Of a stretch of 64,000 nt of DNA, positions 48,100 through 59,443 are shown one piece after another. The translations under genes were made by a program, and so were the position numbers. The number at the start of each line of letters is the position of its first letter. Position 1 is the stretch's first letter. A model generated the notes under the pieces. That model was not told the DNA's origin. It did not search any database and was given only the letters and a program-made list of their open reading frames with translations. This DNA comes from Sva-07 sp963741755 (GTDB lineage: Bacteria > Actinomycetota > Acidimicrobiia > Acidimicrobiales > Ilumatobacteraceae): the NCBI GenBank assembly GCA_963741755.1, contig CAVUJG010000021.1, positions 62,001-126,000 of the forward strand. Direction: 5' to 3'.

Positions 48100-48858
48100 T
48101 CACAGCACCAGGAGGAGTCCGGTCAGGTTGAACCCGATGTGGATCGTGATCGCCGGTCCGAGTCGTCGGGCCCGTAGCGCTGCGAAACCCAGGATGAGGC
48201 CGAACACGAACAGCCCAGGGAACTCGATCGGCCGGAAGTGCGCCATGGCGAAGATGGCGGCGACCCCGACCACGACGGCCCCCTCGTTGAAACGAGCGGC
48301 GAGCGACCGCTGCAGGAGACCGCGATAGAAGAGTTCCTCGACCACCGGCGCACCGATCACGACCACCAGAACGAGCAGCAGCGTCGACGCGCCGCCGGCC
48401 CGATCGACGAGGTCCTGAGCATTCTCGGTGAGCCGATCCTGAGTGAACATGTCGGGCCACAGGGCTTCGAGCGGCAGGTAGACCACGCGAATCACGACGA
48501 GTTGCGAGCCGGCGCCGATCGCCAGTCCGACCAGGTCGATCCACCGGAATGCGACGCCATAGTCGGCGATCATGCTGCCCGAACCCGCACGTTGCGAGGC
48601 GATCCACATGCCGATGAGATACGACGCCCAGGCGCCCATCAACGCAACGGCCAGCACCCCGAACGACGCGTCGGTGACGGCCTCCCCGTCGCCGAGCACT
48701 GCCAGGATCACCGACGACACCAGCTGGGCGACCACCCACGCGCCGAGGAACGTGACAACGGCCGTCGACGCATCGATCGGGCGCGGGGCGGCCGACGGGA
48801 GGAACCCACCCGAGAACCCGAATTCGGTGCGAGCGCGATCGTGCGCTGAGCCGGCCAC
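48100..48858 (-). CDS. CPBP-family intramembrane metalloprotease
   Basis: The 252-residue protein has several membrane segments and the CAAX protease/bacteriocin-processing motifs: APVVEELFYRGLLQRSLAARF (Glu-Glu-x-x-x-Arg), FAMAHFRPIEFPGLFVFGLILGF (His) and ITIHIGFNLTGLLLVL (second His). Such proteases cleave within the membrane; targets here are unknown. I use GTG 48858 because the upstream reading frame passes through the hairpin doublet and contains no plausible signal. Confidence 0.8.
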   Translation of the reverse strand: MAGSAHDRARTEFGFSGGFLPSAAPRPIDASTAVVTFLGAWVVAQLVSSVILAVLGDGEAVTDASFGVLAVALMGAWASYLIGMWIASQRAGSGSMIADYGVAFRWIDLVGLAIGAGSQLVVIRVVYLPLEALWPDMFTQDRLTENAQDLVDRAGGASTLLLVLVVVIGAPVVEELFYRGLLQRSLAARFNEGAVVVGVAAIFAMAHFRPIEFPGLFVFGLILGFAALRARRLGPAITIHIGFNLTGLLLVL

Positions 48859-48949
48859 GACGGACGACGCTACCCGCCCGCACCGGCACCGAACCCGCGC
48901 CGTCCGATGACGATCCGCAGTCGATCCGACGACGTTCGAATCCGACCAA

Positions 48950-49050
48950 CGATGAGCGAACCCACCGCATACGGTCGTCTGGCTCATCGCAAGACGCGTC
49001 GGACGGTCACAGATGAGCGAACCGACCGAATACGGCGGTTTCACTCATCG
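48950..49050. repeat. Tandem hairpin doublet, copies B1 (48950-48989) and B2 (49011-49050), 61-bp period
   Basis: Each copy has GATGAGC ... CTCATCG arms and a central CCGxATACGG, like the doublet at 33550-33655. The copies here are more diverged from each other. They lie in the 213-base gap between the CPBP gene and the DUF3499 gene. The unit length of about 40 and offset of 61 are the same at both loci. Confidence 0.75.
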
Positions 49051-49071
49051 AAACCGAGGGCTGACCACGTC

Positions 49072-49317
49072 TCAGACGGCGATCAGCGTGTGTTGACCGA
49101 AGCGCCGGTCGTCGAGGTACCACCCTGCGGGAACCGAGAGCCGGGCGCCGTGACGCCCGCACAGGTCGTAGGCGTGCGGGTCGCGTTCGGAAGTGAGATC
49201 GTCGAGCCACACCTGCGAACGACCGTAGTGATAGGTCAGCGTCACCTCGGCGCGTTCCGAACACCCGGTGCGTGAACACTGGCGGACCCCAACCGTCACC
49301 CGTTCGATGCGATGCAT
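49072..49317 (-). CDS. DUF3499 family protein
   Basis: The 81-residue protein contains VRQCSRTGCSERAEVTLTYHYGRSQVWLDDL and RDPHAYDLCGRHGARLSVPAGWYLDDRR, the DUF3499 pattern with three cysteines plus His arranged as a possible zinc site. The family is nearly restricted to actinobacteria and often lies near manB and fbiA. Its function is unknown. The ATG 49317 is used, although homologues often start closer to the RQCSR motif, so a later start is possible. Confidence 0.82.
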   Translation of the reverse strand: MHRIERVTVGVRQCSRTGCSERAEVTLTYHYGRSQVWLDDLTSERDPHAYDLCGRHGARLSVPAGWYLDDRRFGQHTLIAV

Positions 49318-49406
49318 GATCCAACGGTAGATCGCCGGCGCGTGCCGGGTGGCGGATGCTGGACGAGCAGCTGCGAGCACGACCTGGCATCGAGCGGGAT
49401 CCTGCG

Positions 49407-49412
49407 TAGCAT
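49407..49412 (+). promoter_or_regulatory. -10 box (TAGCAT) of a leaderless start
   Basis: TAGCAT ends 6 bases before the ftsH ATG at 49419 and no Shine-Dalgarno sequence is present. Spacing matches the other putative leaderless genes in the window. Confidence 0.45.
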
Positions 49413-49418
49413 GGATCC

Positions 49419-51422
<2,004 letters not shown>

Positions 51423-51455
51423 CCAACCAGTGGCCAGCCACCGCCTGCTCGCCGC

Positions 51456-52824
51456 TCAGACGATTTCGTTGCCGTCGGGGTCGATGACGTGCCAGGTGCC
51501 GTGGTCGTCTCGGTAGACCTGGAAGCCGTGTTCTTTGAGGTTGTTGTGGCAGTCGCAGAGTCCGCCGCCGTTTCTCGGCACGGTGGCGCCGAAGGCTTTC
51601 CAGGACACGGAGTGATCGGCGTCGCACCACGCAATGGGCCGGTCGCAGCCGATCCATACACAGGTGGTGAGCAGCAGCATCACTGCGTCGCGTGATGATC
51701 CTCGGAACAGGCGTTGTCGGCGGCCGAGTTCGATGACGGTGCCCGAGCTGTCGTAGACGACGCGGCGGATGTGGCCGATCAGGGCGGCGTTGACGGCGTC
51801 GTCGACATGCAGACGCCGCCCGGTCTGGGTGCGCACCACGACGTCGCGGTAGCGGCGCGGATCGATGGTGTCGCCGCGCAGGTGTGTCTCGAAGGTGTCG
51901 TCGTCGATCAAGATGTTGACCGTCGTCCGCGGCGGCCGAGATCCTGGCGCTGCCGAGGCAGCTGCTTTGGCCATCGCCACGAACGCATCGCGCACGGCGT
52001 TGGGCTTCGGTGCGGGCGAGGTCGGCGGCGGTGGCGGCGTCGCCGAGGCGGCTGCGAGCGTCGGCCCAATCGGTGTGCCACTGGGCGTCGATGAACCACG
52101 CAAAGATCTCGTTGACTTCGCAGCCGTCCAGTTCGGCGAGGTTGCCGGTGATGGTCCAGCCGCCTTCGGGGCGGGGCCGGATACGCACGTCACGGTTGGC
52201 GTGCGCGCGTTCGTTGCGGTCGCGGTCGCCGTCAGGATCGGCCAACGCTTCCCACGTGCGGGCGCGGCGTTCGAACTCGTCGAACGACTGGCCGATCGCA
52301 TCGTCCGACAACGCCGGTGAGTCACGTTCCAACACGCTGGCGGGGATGCGGGGGTTGGCGGCGATCCGGGCCATCAACTCGGACTGGGCGACGCCGACAC
52401 GACCGTCAGCCTCGGCATCAGCCCACTCGGGCAACGCCTCGTGCAGACGGGCGGTCTGGACCCGGCGGTGCGCTTCGGGCCCCGACAGCTTGCACATGTG
52501 CTTCACGACCGTCTTCGCCGACAGGAACCCGTGCTTGCGGAACGGGTTCGACCGATCCACCACACCCGCCGCGGCGATCGCGGCAGCCTCGACGGTACGA
52601 CGCAACACCTCGACCTCTTCGAGCCAACTCCGCAGCTCGACGGCATCCAACGCCGACACATCGACATCGAACAACCCGGCCAGCGCCGCCGACGCCCGAC
52701 CGATCGCTCGGCGAGCCCGATCAGCCGCCGACTCCTCCACCATCGAGGAGACAAGCCGCAACCGCACCGCCGTCAGGACATCGTCGCCGAACTCCTGCCC
52801 GACAACGGCGACGGCTGAACTCAT
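51456..52824 (-). CDS. DUF222/13E12-repeat HNH endonuclease family protein, frame interrupted
   Basis: The N-terminal DUF222 part (LDAVELRSWLEEVEVLRRTVEAAAIAAAGVVDR, LSGPEAHRRVQTARLHEALPEW) leads to a C-terminal HNH module seen in another frame: CVWIGCDRPIAWCDADHSVSWKAFG and NGGGLCDCHNNLKEHGFQVYRD with the HNH histidines. The frame breaks after DLARTEAQRRA and resumes as DAFVAMAKAA. Removing one base near 51990 gives a 455-residue protein. This family is large in actinobacteria and some members respond to DNA damage. ATG 52824 fits the leaderless promoter at 52832-52858, which it shares with comF. Confidence 0.82.
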
Positions 52825-52831
52825 ACGTCCA

Positions 52832-52858
52832 ATCATGACAAGGGGCTGTCACAGAGTT
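52832..52858 (-). promoter_or_regulatory. Shared promoter element upstream of the HNH gene (CTGTGACAG-N8-CATGAT-N7-ATG)
   Basis: It has the same bases and spacing as the comF promoter at 33501-33527, except for T instead of C in the 8-base spacer. The CATGAT hexamer ends 7 bases before ATG 52824. This near identity over 27 bases in non-coding DNA is far from random. Confidence 0.65.
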
Positions 52859-52878
52859 GTGGGGCCCGCCCAGAGGTC

Positions 52879-52902
52879 ATATCGCCAGATGTCGATATAT
52901 CG
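52879..52902. promoter_or_regulatory. AT-rich palindromes upstream of the metal transporter gene
   Basis: ATATCG and CGATAT are spaced by 8 bases (52879-52898), and CGATATATCG (52893-52902) is a perfect palindrome. A short open frame (ATG 52926) lies between them and the transporter but has no recognisable domain. Operators of ArsR-type metal sensors look like this, but no sensor gene is present. Confidence 0.45.
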
Positions 52903-53010
52903 GTCAAGGCCGATACAATCGGTCCATGAGTGCGACCAGTGCGCGTTCGGACGATGTCGCCGACTGGCAGCGAAACTGTGCTCGAAGTACGAACCCGAAG
53001 CGGGTACGCC

Positions 53011-53799
53011 ATGACGGTGAGTCGGTTTCACGTCCCCGCAATGGACTGCGCCGCCGAACAACAACTCGTTCGCCTCGCACTCGACGACCGCGACGACGTC
53101 GATCGGATCGAGTTCGACAGCCAACAGCGCGACGTCCTCGTCGAGCACCGCTCGAACGCGAATGTGATCGGCGATGTGCTCGAACCACTCGGCCTCGGTG
53201 CCCGCCACGTGGACGACACCAGCCACCTGAGCAGCGACGGCGACCTGGGGCGAGAACGACGAGCGCTGCTCATCGCATTGGTCATCAATGCCGGGTTCTT
53301 CGTCGGTGAACTCACCGTCGGCTTCATCAGCCGCTCGATGGGATTGGTCGCCGATGCGCTGGACATGGGCGCTGATGCCAGCGTGTACGCACTGAGCCTC
53401 GCCGCCGTCGGAACCGCAGCGGCACGAAAGCGGCGCCTCGCACGGGCCAGCGGCTATGTCCAACTCGGCCTGGCCACGATCGGTCTCGTCGAGGTGATCC
53501 GCCGATCGGTCGGCGACACCGCACTCCCCGACCCGACGTCGATGATCGTGCTGTCCGCCCTCGCACTGTTCGGCAACATCATCACCCTGGTCGTCTTGCA
53601 TCAGGTCCGATCCGGCGAGGTTCACGTGCAAGCCAGCTGGATCTTCACCGCCAACGACATCAAGGTCAATGCCCTCGTCATAGCCGCTGCCATCGGCGTG
53701 ATCTTCTTCGACTCGGCTGTCCCGGACCTCATCGCCGGTGCGTTCATCTTTCTTGTCGTCGCCAACGGAGCTCGGCGCATCCTCGGCCTCACCCGATGA
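53011..53799 (+). CDS. Cation diffusion facilitator-like metal transporter with N-terminal HMA-like domain
   Basis: The 262-residue protein begins MTVSRFHVPAMDCAAEQQLVRLALD, a ferredoxin-like metal-binding-type domain (about residues 1-70) that keeps one cysteine of the usual C-x-x-C. A CDF-type membrane domain follows, with helices LIALVINAGFFVGELTVGFI and MGLVADALDMGADASVYALSLAA, whose DxxxD is at the metal-site position. The last helices, with ANDIKVNALVIAAAIGVIFF, carry the second site as N-D-x-x-x-N. Export of a divalent metal such as Cd, Zn or Co is likely. ATG 53011 starts directly at the first domain. Confidence 0.78.
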   Translation: MTVSRFHVPAMDCAAEQQLVRLALDDRDDVDRIEFDSQQRDVLVEHRSNANVIGDVLEPLGLGARHVDDTSHLSSDGDLGRERRALLIALVINAGFFVGELTVGFISRSMGLVADALDMGADASVYALSLAAVGTAAARKRRLARASGYVQLGLATIGLVEVIRRSVGDTALPDPTSMIVLSALALFGNIITLVVLHQVRSGEVHVQASWIFTANDIKVNALVIAAAIGVIFFDSAVPDLIAGAFIFLVVANGARRILGLTR

Positions 53800-53895
53800 C
53801 GTTCATCCCACGCACTGGTTCCTGAGCGGCACGTCGTCACACTTCGGAGCGTGCGGCGTCCCGCCCCGATCGGCGAGGTTGCCGTACCACGACAC

Positions 53896-54363
53896 TCAGT
53901 CGGCAGCGGCGGCGTCGCGTTGACAGCTACCGCCGCCTGGCGTCGAGCCGGGTTCGCGCGCTTCGGCAACCGCGGCCCACAGATCGGTCGCGGTCATCGG
54001 GCCCAGGAATGTGGCGACCGCGACGCCGTGGGAGTCGGCGATCACCACGGTTGGCACCGCATCGATCGAGTACTTCTCGTGCAGCGCACGTTCTGTCGAG
54101 TACTCGACGTCCATGACCGCGACGTCGGCGCACTCGAGCACCTCAGCCTTGGCGACAACCTGTGCACACACGTCGCATGTCGCCGACGAGAACACCGCCA
54201 CCAGCCATGGAGCATCCGGGCGGGCGAAGTCGTTGCGATCGAGTTGCTCCGGCGCCGTGAATCGGCGTTGGGTTGGGGCATCCGGCACACGGCGCCCACG
54301 GACCACCGCGGCGACGACGCCCACGACGATCACGATCACCGCGACGACGATCAAACGTTCCAT
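53896..54363 (-). CDS. Membrane-anchored thioredoxin-like protein
   Basis: The 155-residue protein has one N-terminal membrane helix (MERLIVVAVIVIVVGVVAAVV) and a thioredoxin fold with LVAVFSSATCDVCAQVVAKAE (active-site C-D-V-C near residue 70), VMDVEYS and the cis-proline region SIDAVPTVVIADSHG. The C-D-V-C dipeptide differs from C-G-P-C, suggesting an oxidase- or delivery-type redox role outside the cytoplasm. A GTG 6 bases upstream is an alternative start. It is convergent with the metal transporter. Confidence 0.8.
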   Translation of the reverse strand: MERLIVVAVIVIVVGVVAAVVRGRRVPDAPTQRRFTAPEQLDRNDFARPDAPWLVAVFSSATCDVCAQVVAKAEVLECADVAVMDVEYSTERALHEKYSIDAVPTVVIADSHGVAVATFLGPMTATDLWAAVAEAREPGSTPGGGSCQRDAAAAD

Positions 54364-54403
54364 CGCCACCGAGGCTACGTCACGTCCGACCGAGGCGAGG
54401 TCG

Positions 54404-55867
54404 TCAGTTGGCGGAGGCCGGAAGTGCCCAGGACCCTGACGTACCCGTCAGACCATTGCCCCGCGGCAGGGACCGCTCGACGAACACGCGATTGGTCGAC
54501 TGCACGATCAACTCGGCGTTCAACACGTCGGGATCGACCAGGTCGATCGTGATCACCTGCCCTGCTCCGATCGGCACGTCGGTCAAACTCGGCACCGCTG
54601 ACGGCCCACCCGGCCCCACCGCTTCGATCGTGATCGTGCCGTCGACGTTGTCGACGTTGTAGACCACCAGCGCCGCAGCGGCCGGATCGGAGGGGCCGAT
54701 GCCGAGATGCCACCGCGAAGCGACATAACCGTCACTGATGCGAGGCGGTGCGCCCACGACCACGGACGTCGCCACCGAATCACCGGCCGGCCGGGTGAGA
54801 ATCCGCTCGACGACGATCGACTGCTCGGCCAGCGTCGAGAAGACGGACGCGTGCCGGCCCGCGGGCAATCCCCCGGTGGTCTCGGCGTCGGCTGCCGGGT
54901 CGTAGACGACGACCTGGTGCGCCGCCACGTCGATCGGCTCGGTGTCTGCGTAGCCCGCATCGAGCGGGATCCCGAGGAACACGACGTCGACCTGCACATC
55001 GTCGTCGGTCGGGTTGTAGATCGCGAACGTCTCGGTGATGCCGTCGCCGGCCTCGCCGTCGGCGAACCACCACTGGTCGCGCAGTGCAGGCGCGGCGAGC
55101 GTCATGCCGTAGCCGAGTCGTCCACCGCCGAGGTAGTGCTGAGCCCGACCGACAACGAGGCGACCTCGTTCGGCGGCGATCTTGACGGCGATCACGGGCT
55201 CGTCGCGAGCACCGAGATCCGCGATCGGAATGGTCTCGACGGACTGGGGCAGAATCGTGAATCCTTGGAACGCCGCCGGCGTCGACTCTCCGGCCTCGGT
55301 GGCGAAGACCAGGTCGACCACCGCTGCGTCGTCGTAGGGGTTGGTGAGCACGAGTGTCTCGACGCTGCCGTCGACCGTGAAGCCGTCGGCGAAGTACCAC
55401 TCGTCGGAAGTGTTGTCGGCGCATGGTGCAACCGAATCCCCGGCGGGATGCTGTGCGCGCTGCTCGACGAACCCGCGTCCGCCGTCGATCTCGACCACGA
55501 CGCTGGCAAATGGCGCGGTCACGAATGCGTCGACATCGATCGTCGTGCGAGACCACGGTTCGACCGTGAGCGACTCGCTCGCGCCAACGCCGTCCGGCGT
55601 GAGAATCGTGAATCGCCCGATGAGTTGTTCGTCGTCGCGGTTGGCCACGACGACCTCGCCACCGACGCCGTCTTCCCCGGTTGCGGGAACTCCAGGACAG
55701 AACCAGCTGCCGGTGAGCGCTGCGTTGTCGCTGACGGCCGGCATCCACGCCCCGGCGGGCGCCGCAAAGAACGGTTCGACGGTCGTCGGTTCTTCCCGGC
55801 CGATCGCGATCAGGCCAGCGAAGCCGACCAGCAACACCACCAGCGCCGGTATCGCTCGGCGGTTCAC
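54404..55867 (-). CDS. DUF5719 family exported protein
   Basis: The 487-residue protein has an N-terminal signal/anchor (RRAIPALVVLLVGFAGLIAIG) and then repeated beta-sandwich-like units of about 110 residues such as WYFADGFTVDGSVETLVLTNPYDDAAVVDLVF and WWFADGEAGDGITETFAIYNPTDDDVQVDVVF. It matches DUF5719, an actinobacterial family always found beside GT2 membrane glycosyltransferases. Its GTG start overlaps the GT2 stop (GTGA), so the pair is translationally coupled. It probably acts at the cell surface in glycan handling. Confidence 0.82.
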   Translation of the reverse strand: MNRRAIPALVVLLVGFAGLIAIGREEPTTVEPFFAAPAGAWMPAVSDNAALTGSWFCPGVPATGEDGVGGEVVVANRDDEQLIGRFTILTPDGVGASESLTVEPWSRTTIDVDAFVTAPFASVVVEIDGGRGFVEQRAQHPAGDSVAPCADNTSDEWYFADGFTVDGSVETLVLTNPYDDAAVVDLVFATEAGESTPAAFQGFTILPQSVETIPIADLGARDEPVIAVKIAAERGRLVVGRAQHYLGGGRLGYGMTLAAPALRDQWWFADGEAGDGITETFAIYNPTDDDVQVDVVFLGIPLDAGYADTEPIDVAAHQVVVYDPAADAETTGGLPAGRHASVFSTLAEQSIVVERILTRPAGDSVATSVVVGAPPRISDGYVASRWHLGIGPSDPAAAALVVYNVDNVDGTITIEAVGPGGPSAVPSLTDVPIGAGQVITIDLVDPDVLNAELIVQSTNRVFVERSLPRGNGLTGTSGSWALPASAN

Positions 55868-58800
55868 GTCGTCACCTCATCATCGGAGATCGGCGAGTCA
55901 GGTTCGTCGTCGAAATCCGCGACCAGTCCAGGATCGAGGAGCGAGGGAAGGGCGTCGTCGGTCAGATCGATCAACGTCTCGTCGGCGAGCAGCACCGAGT
56001 CTCGTCGGCCGACCGACACGCGCACACGTGCAGCGATCACGATCGCCGCGAGCCACAGAACGGTCTGGCCGAGCACTGCCAACCAGCGCAACGCCGAGGT
56101 GTCGTAGCGGAGCGAGCCCACCCCCGGCGACGCCGTGTCGTAGGCGGTGGTCTCGCCGAATGCCCGGCGCGGCTCGACGGACGTCCCGTCGACCGAGAGC
56201 GTCCAACCGTCATCGAACGGGAATGCCCAGATGGACGACACCCGCCGACACGTCGGCGGTCGAGGTGCCGAGCTGGTCAGCGCCGATGAAGAGGGGAATC
56301 GAGGCTGACAGATCGGTCCGAACCAGCACTTCTGCACCGGCCGCATCGCTCGCCGCAGCGACGGTCGGGTCGAGCTGCGCCCGCATCGGGATCCACGCTC
56401 GGTTCTCGAACGCCTCGAGCGTCGGCAGCCCAGGGCGGAGTGCCACGAGGTCGAGCTGATCCTCGAGCGCAGCGATGAGCCCGGTCGGCAGCGGCATCGG
56501 GTCGTTGACGGTCGACGCCACACCGTCGAACTCCGGGACGACGACGAACCGGATCGCCAGCGGTGCCAGCAGTCGGCCGGCGCGCAGCGTGGACGTCGAG
56601 GCCATCTCGTCGAGTGCGGTGGTCACGAGCGCAGCGGCAGCGTTGGTGGGCGGCATCCACCGATCGCGAACGTCGAGTGGACCGTCGTCCATGATCGCCC
56701 ACGACACGCCGTCGCGGTACTCGGTCGACGGCACCGGCAACAGCCGTGCATCTCCGATCAACAAGACGTTGTAGTCGCCGTCGGGCGTGGCCGGCGGAAG
56801 CGACGCGTCCAGCAGACGAGCCAGCGGCGTGTTGGGGACGTCGAACGAGCCGCTCGCGAGCGCGGCGATCCCCGGGGCGAGCCCGATCACCACGGCCACC
56901 GACGCCAAGATGCCGAGCGGCTGACGCCAACCGAAGTTCTCACCCCGAACGTCGAGGTCGAATGCGGCCAGGGCCGCTGCCGCCGAGATCGAGAGACCAA
57001 CGGCAACCGGTACGAGCAGCACACCGGCTTCGGGCATGGCGAGCGCTATCGACCCCCGGTCAGCAAGCACGGCGAGGCCGCCGAACACGAGGACCATCAG
57101 TCCCGACCGGATCGCCCAGGTGAGCCGCCACGCCCGGGCGAGCAGCACGGCTGCGATGACCGGCAGGTACAGCGCCAGGGCCAATGCGGCGAAGTCCGTG
57201 CGCCCGATCTCGAACGAGGCCAATGGAATCAGGCCGATCCCGGCTTCACCGATCGGCGGCGCACCGACCACGCCTTCCCACGTCCACGAGGTGATCCACG
57301 GGAGGTTCAACACGGCGGCGCCGACGACGGCACCGAGGCCTGCGACCAACGACCACCCGGCGGTCGCCAGCGACCCTCGGGCCAGCACGGTACCGAGAGC
57401 GAACACCACGGTGAGCGCCACTGCGAGCGGGAGCATCACCGGGGCGAAGGCCACAGCGAGCGCCAGCGCCAGCGCCGCTGCGAGGATCCGCCGGAGCCGT
57501 TCGCCCGGGGCGAGTTCGATGATCCCGTCGGCCGTGTCGAGATCCGCGCTGGCCGGGTCGGCGGTCTCGATCCCGGCTGCTCGGCGAATCAGGTGCAGCA
57601 ACCATGGTGTCGCCGCGTACACGACGATCACGGTCAGTTGGCCGCTCGACATCGCACCGCTGACAATCGGGATCAGCGAGTACACGAGCAGTGCCGCGAT
57701 TCGCGCTCGCGTCGACGGGAAGACCGCCGCCAGCCTCCACACCCCAGCAGCGCCCACGAGCAGCAGGCCGAGGGTGAACAAGGTCTGCAACAGGCCCATG
57801 TGGAACAGCGTGAACACGCTGAGCCCGGACAGCGTCGCCCATCCGGTGGGATTCGGCGACGTGGCGCCGGCACCGTTCTGACTCCAGCCGGACAGGAACG
57901 TGTCGAGCAGTTGCCGCGGGCTCTCCGGGAACGCCAGGAACTCGCCGACGGGAGGAAGTCCGCCGTCGAAGAACGATCGGCCACCGACGATCAGGCCGGC
58001 GATGACGGCGATCCAGGCGACGACCGGCGCGGTCGTGCTCTGCCGCCAGCGGCGCACCTGGACACCCGAGCCCACATAGGTCGCCGTCTCACGGCTGCGC
58101 AGGTACGAGTTCAGGCGGGCGCTGCCACGTTCCTGCAGGCTGTAGACCTCGCGTTCGGGCACTCGTCGGATGGGCTTCACCTCACGACGTCGAGCGAGGA
58201 GCGCCGGCGTGCGTGGGATCAGCCCGATCAGCGCCCGGAACGAGTTCACACGCCTGGCCGAAGCGGGCGGTGAACAGCCCGACGACCAACTCGGTGAGCG
58301 TCAGCAGCACCATCTCGATCGACCGCACCGGCAATCGCGATGCGCCCGTCAGCGTGGCGACCGAGCGCATCCGGTGACGAGCGCGCAACAACCCGTGACG
58401 AAGATCGGGTCGGCGCTGTCGCAAACGACCGATGTGGCGCACACGTGCCGAGGGGACCACGACCACGCGAGCCCCGCTGTGGTGGATGCGCCAACAGAGC
58501 TCGGTGTCCTCGCCGTAGAAGTCGATCGCCGGGTCGAAGCCGCCGAGTTCGCGGAACAGGTCTGCGCGCACCAGCAGATACGCCGACGGCAGGACGAACA
58601 CGTCGCGGACGCCGTCGTGTTGCTCCTGGTCGACCTCGCCCGCTTCGATGACCGGATCGATCTCGCCGAACCGGTCCATTCCCAGACCGACCGCCTGCAG
58701 CACGCTCGGATCGTCCCACTCGACGAGCTTCGGCCCGACAGCGCCGGCGTTCGACCGGTACAACTCCTCGACCATCAGCCGCAGCGCGTCGGGCTCCGGG

Positions 58801-59117
58801 GCGACGTCGTCGTGGCAGAACAGGAAGAACCCGTTGTCACCCTCGACGAGGCGCAGCACCTCGTTCGCTGCCGAGCCGAACCCGACGTTGATCCCGATCG
58901 AGCGGACGAATGCTCCGGGCAGACGTTGCTGGATCCGTTCGTCGATCGTCTCGGCGCCGTCGACGGCGTCGCTCTCGGCGACGACGAGGAAGAGGATGCG
59001 CAGATTCGGGTAGTCCTGGCGGGCGAGCGCGTCGAGGGTGTCGTCGAACCATTCACCAGGCTCGTGCACGACGACGACCGCGACGACCGGCGGTGCTGAG
59101 AGGGTCTCCGGTTCCAC
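55864..59117 (-). CDS. Family 2 glycosyltransferase fused to a polytopic membrane domain, two frame breaks
   Basis: From GTG 59117 the first part is a GT2 domain: VAVVVVHEPGEWFDDTLDALARQDYPNLRILF, CHDDVAPEPDALRLMVEEL (DxD-like metal site) and GGFDPAIDFYGEDTELCWR. The frame breaks at FTARFGQA near 58248 and resumes as NSFRALIGLIPRTPALLARRREVK, linker RREVKPIRRVPEREVYSLQERGSARLNSYLR and about a dozen membrane helices. A second break at HLGIP (56219-56221) resumes as FDDGWTLSVDG, a final helix and an acidic tail. Removing one base at each site yields 1083 residues. Together with DUF5719 it resembles an actinobacterial envelope polysaccharide transferase. Confidence 0.82.
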
Positions 59118-59146
59118 GATGGGGCGAGGCTAGCGAGGCCGCTCGC

Positions 59147-59152
59147 TATCCT
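59147..59152 (+). promoter_or_regulatory. -10 box (TATCCT) of a leaderless start
   Basis: TATCCT ends 6 bases before the ATG at 59159. This is one of the recurrent TAnnnT boxes placed for leaderless transcription. Confidence 0.4.
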
Positions 59153-59158
59153 GCCGTC

Positions 59159-59402
59159 ATGGCCACGACGCGTCCCGCTGATCGCCGCTCGATGACGCGT
59201 TTCGACCCGACCAACATCGATCTCACCGATTTCGACGTTGCGCGAGCTGTCCGTGGCACCGTCGATGTCGGCGGCACGCTTGCCGGGCGAGCAGCGGAGC
59301 TCGCAAAGGACGCCACGTACGTGACCGTCGGCCTCGGATCTGCTCAGCTTCCAACGAGCGCAAGTGCGCCGGCGCGAACTCGAACGCAGCCTGCGACGTT
59401 GA
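59159..59402 (+). CDS. Small amphipathic protein, function unknown, frame interrupted
   Basis: The repaired 80-residue protein reads MATTRPADRRSMTRFDPTNI at the start, then GRAAELAKDATYVTVGLG and a basic helical tail LLSFQRAQVRRRELERSLRR. The tail lies in the +1 frame after about 59338; removing one A restores it with a stop at 59400-59402. As printed, the frame instead ends at 59410 with a Thr/Ala-rich tail that looks unnatural. No family is recognised. It lies between the divergent GT2 fusion and the flippase, so a link to the glycan cluster is possible. Confidence 0.6.
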
Positions 59403-59443
59403 CCGCCTGACGAGAGTCGGGGCCTCGCTAGGATTGCGTCCTC

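Noticed and set aside
48925..48950. tRNA T-arm-like GTTCGAATCC
   Set aside because: The flanking five bases do not pair as a T stem, and no acceptor, D or anticodon stems can be built around it.
52926..53010. Small ArsR-type regulator gene before the metal transporter
   Set aside because: The short ATG frame has no helix-turn-helix or metal-site pattern and runs on only as a shadow of the transporter gene.
53800..53895. Gene or element between the metal transporter and thioredoxin-like gene
   Set aside because: The 96 bases show no supported open frame, repeat or hairpin.
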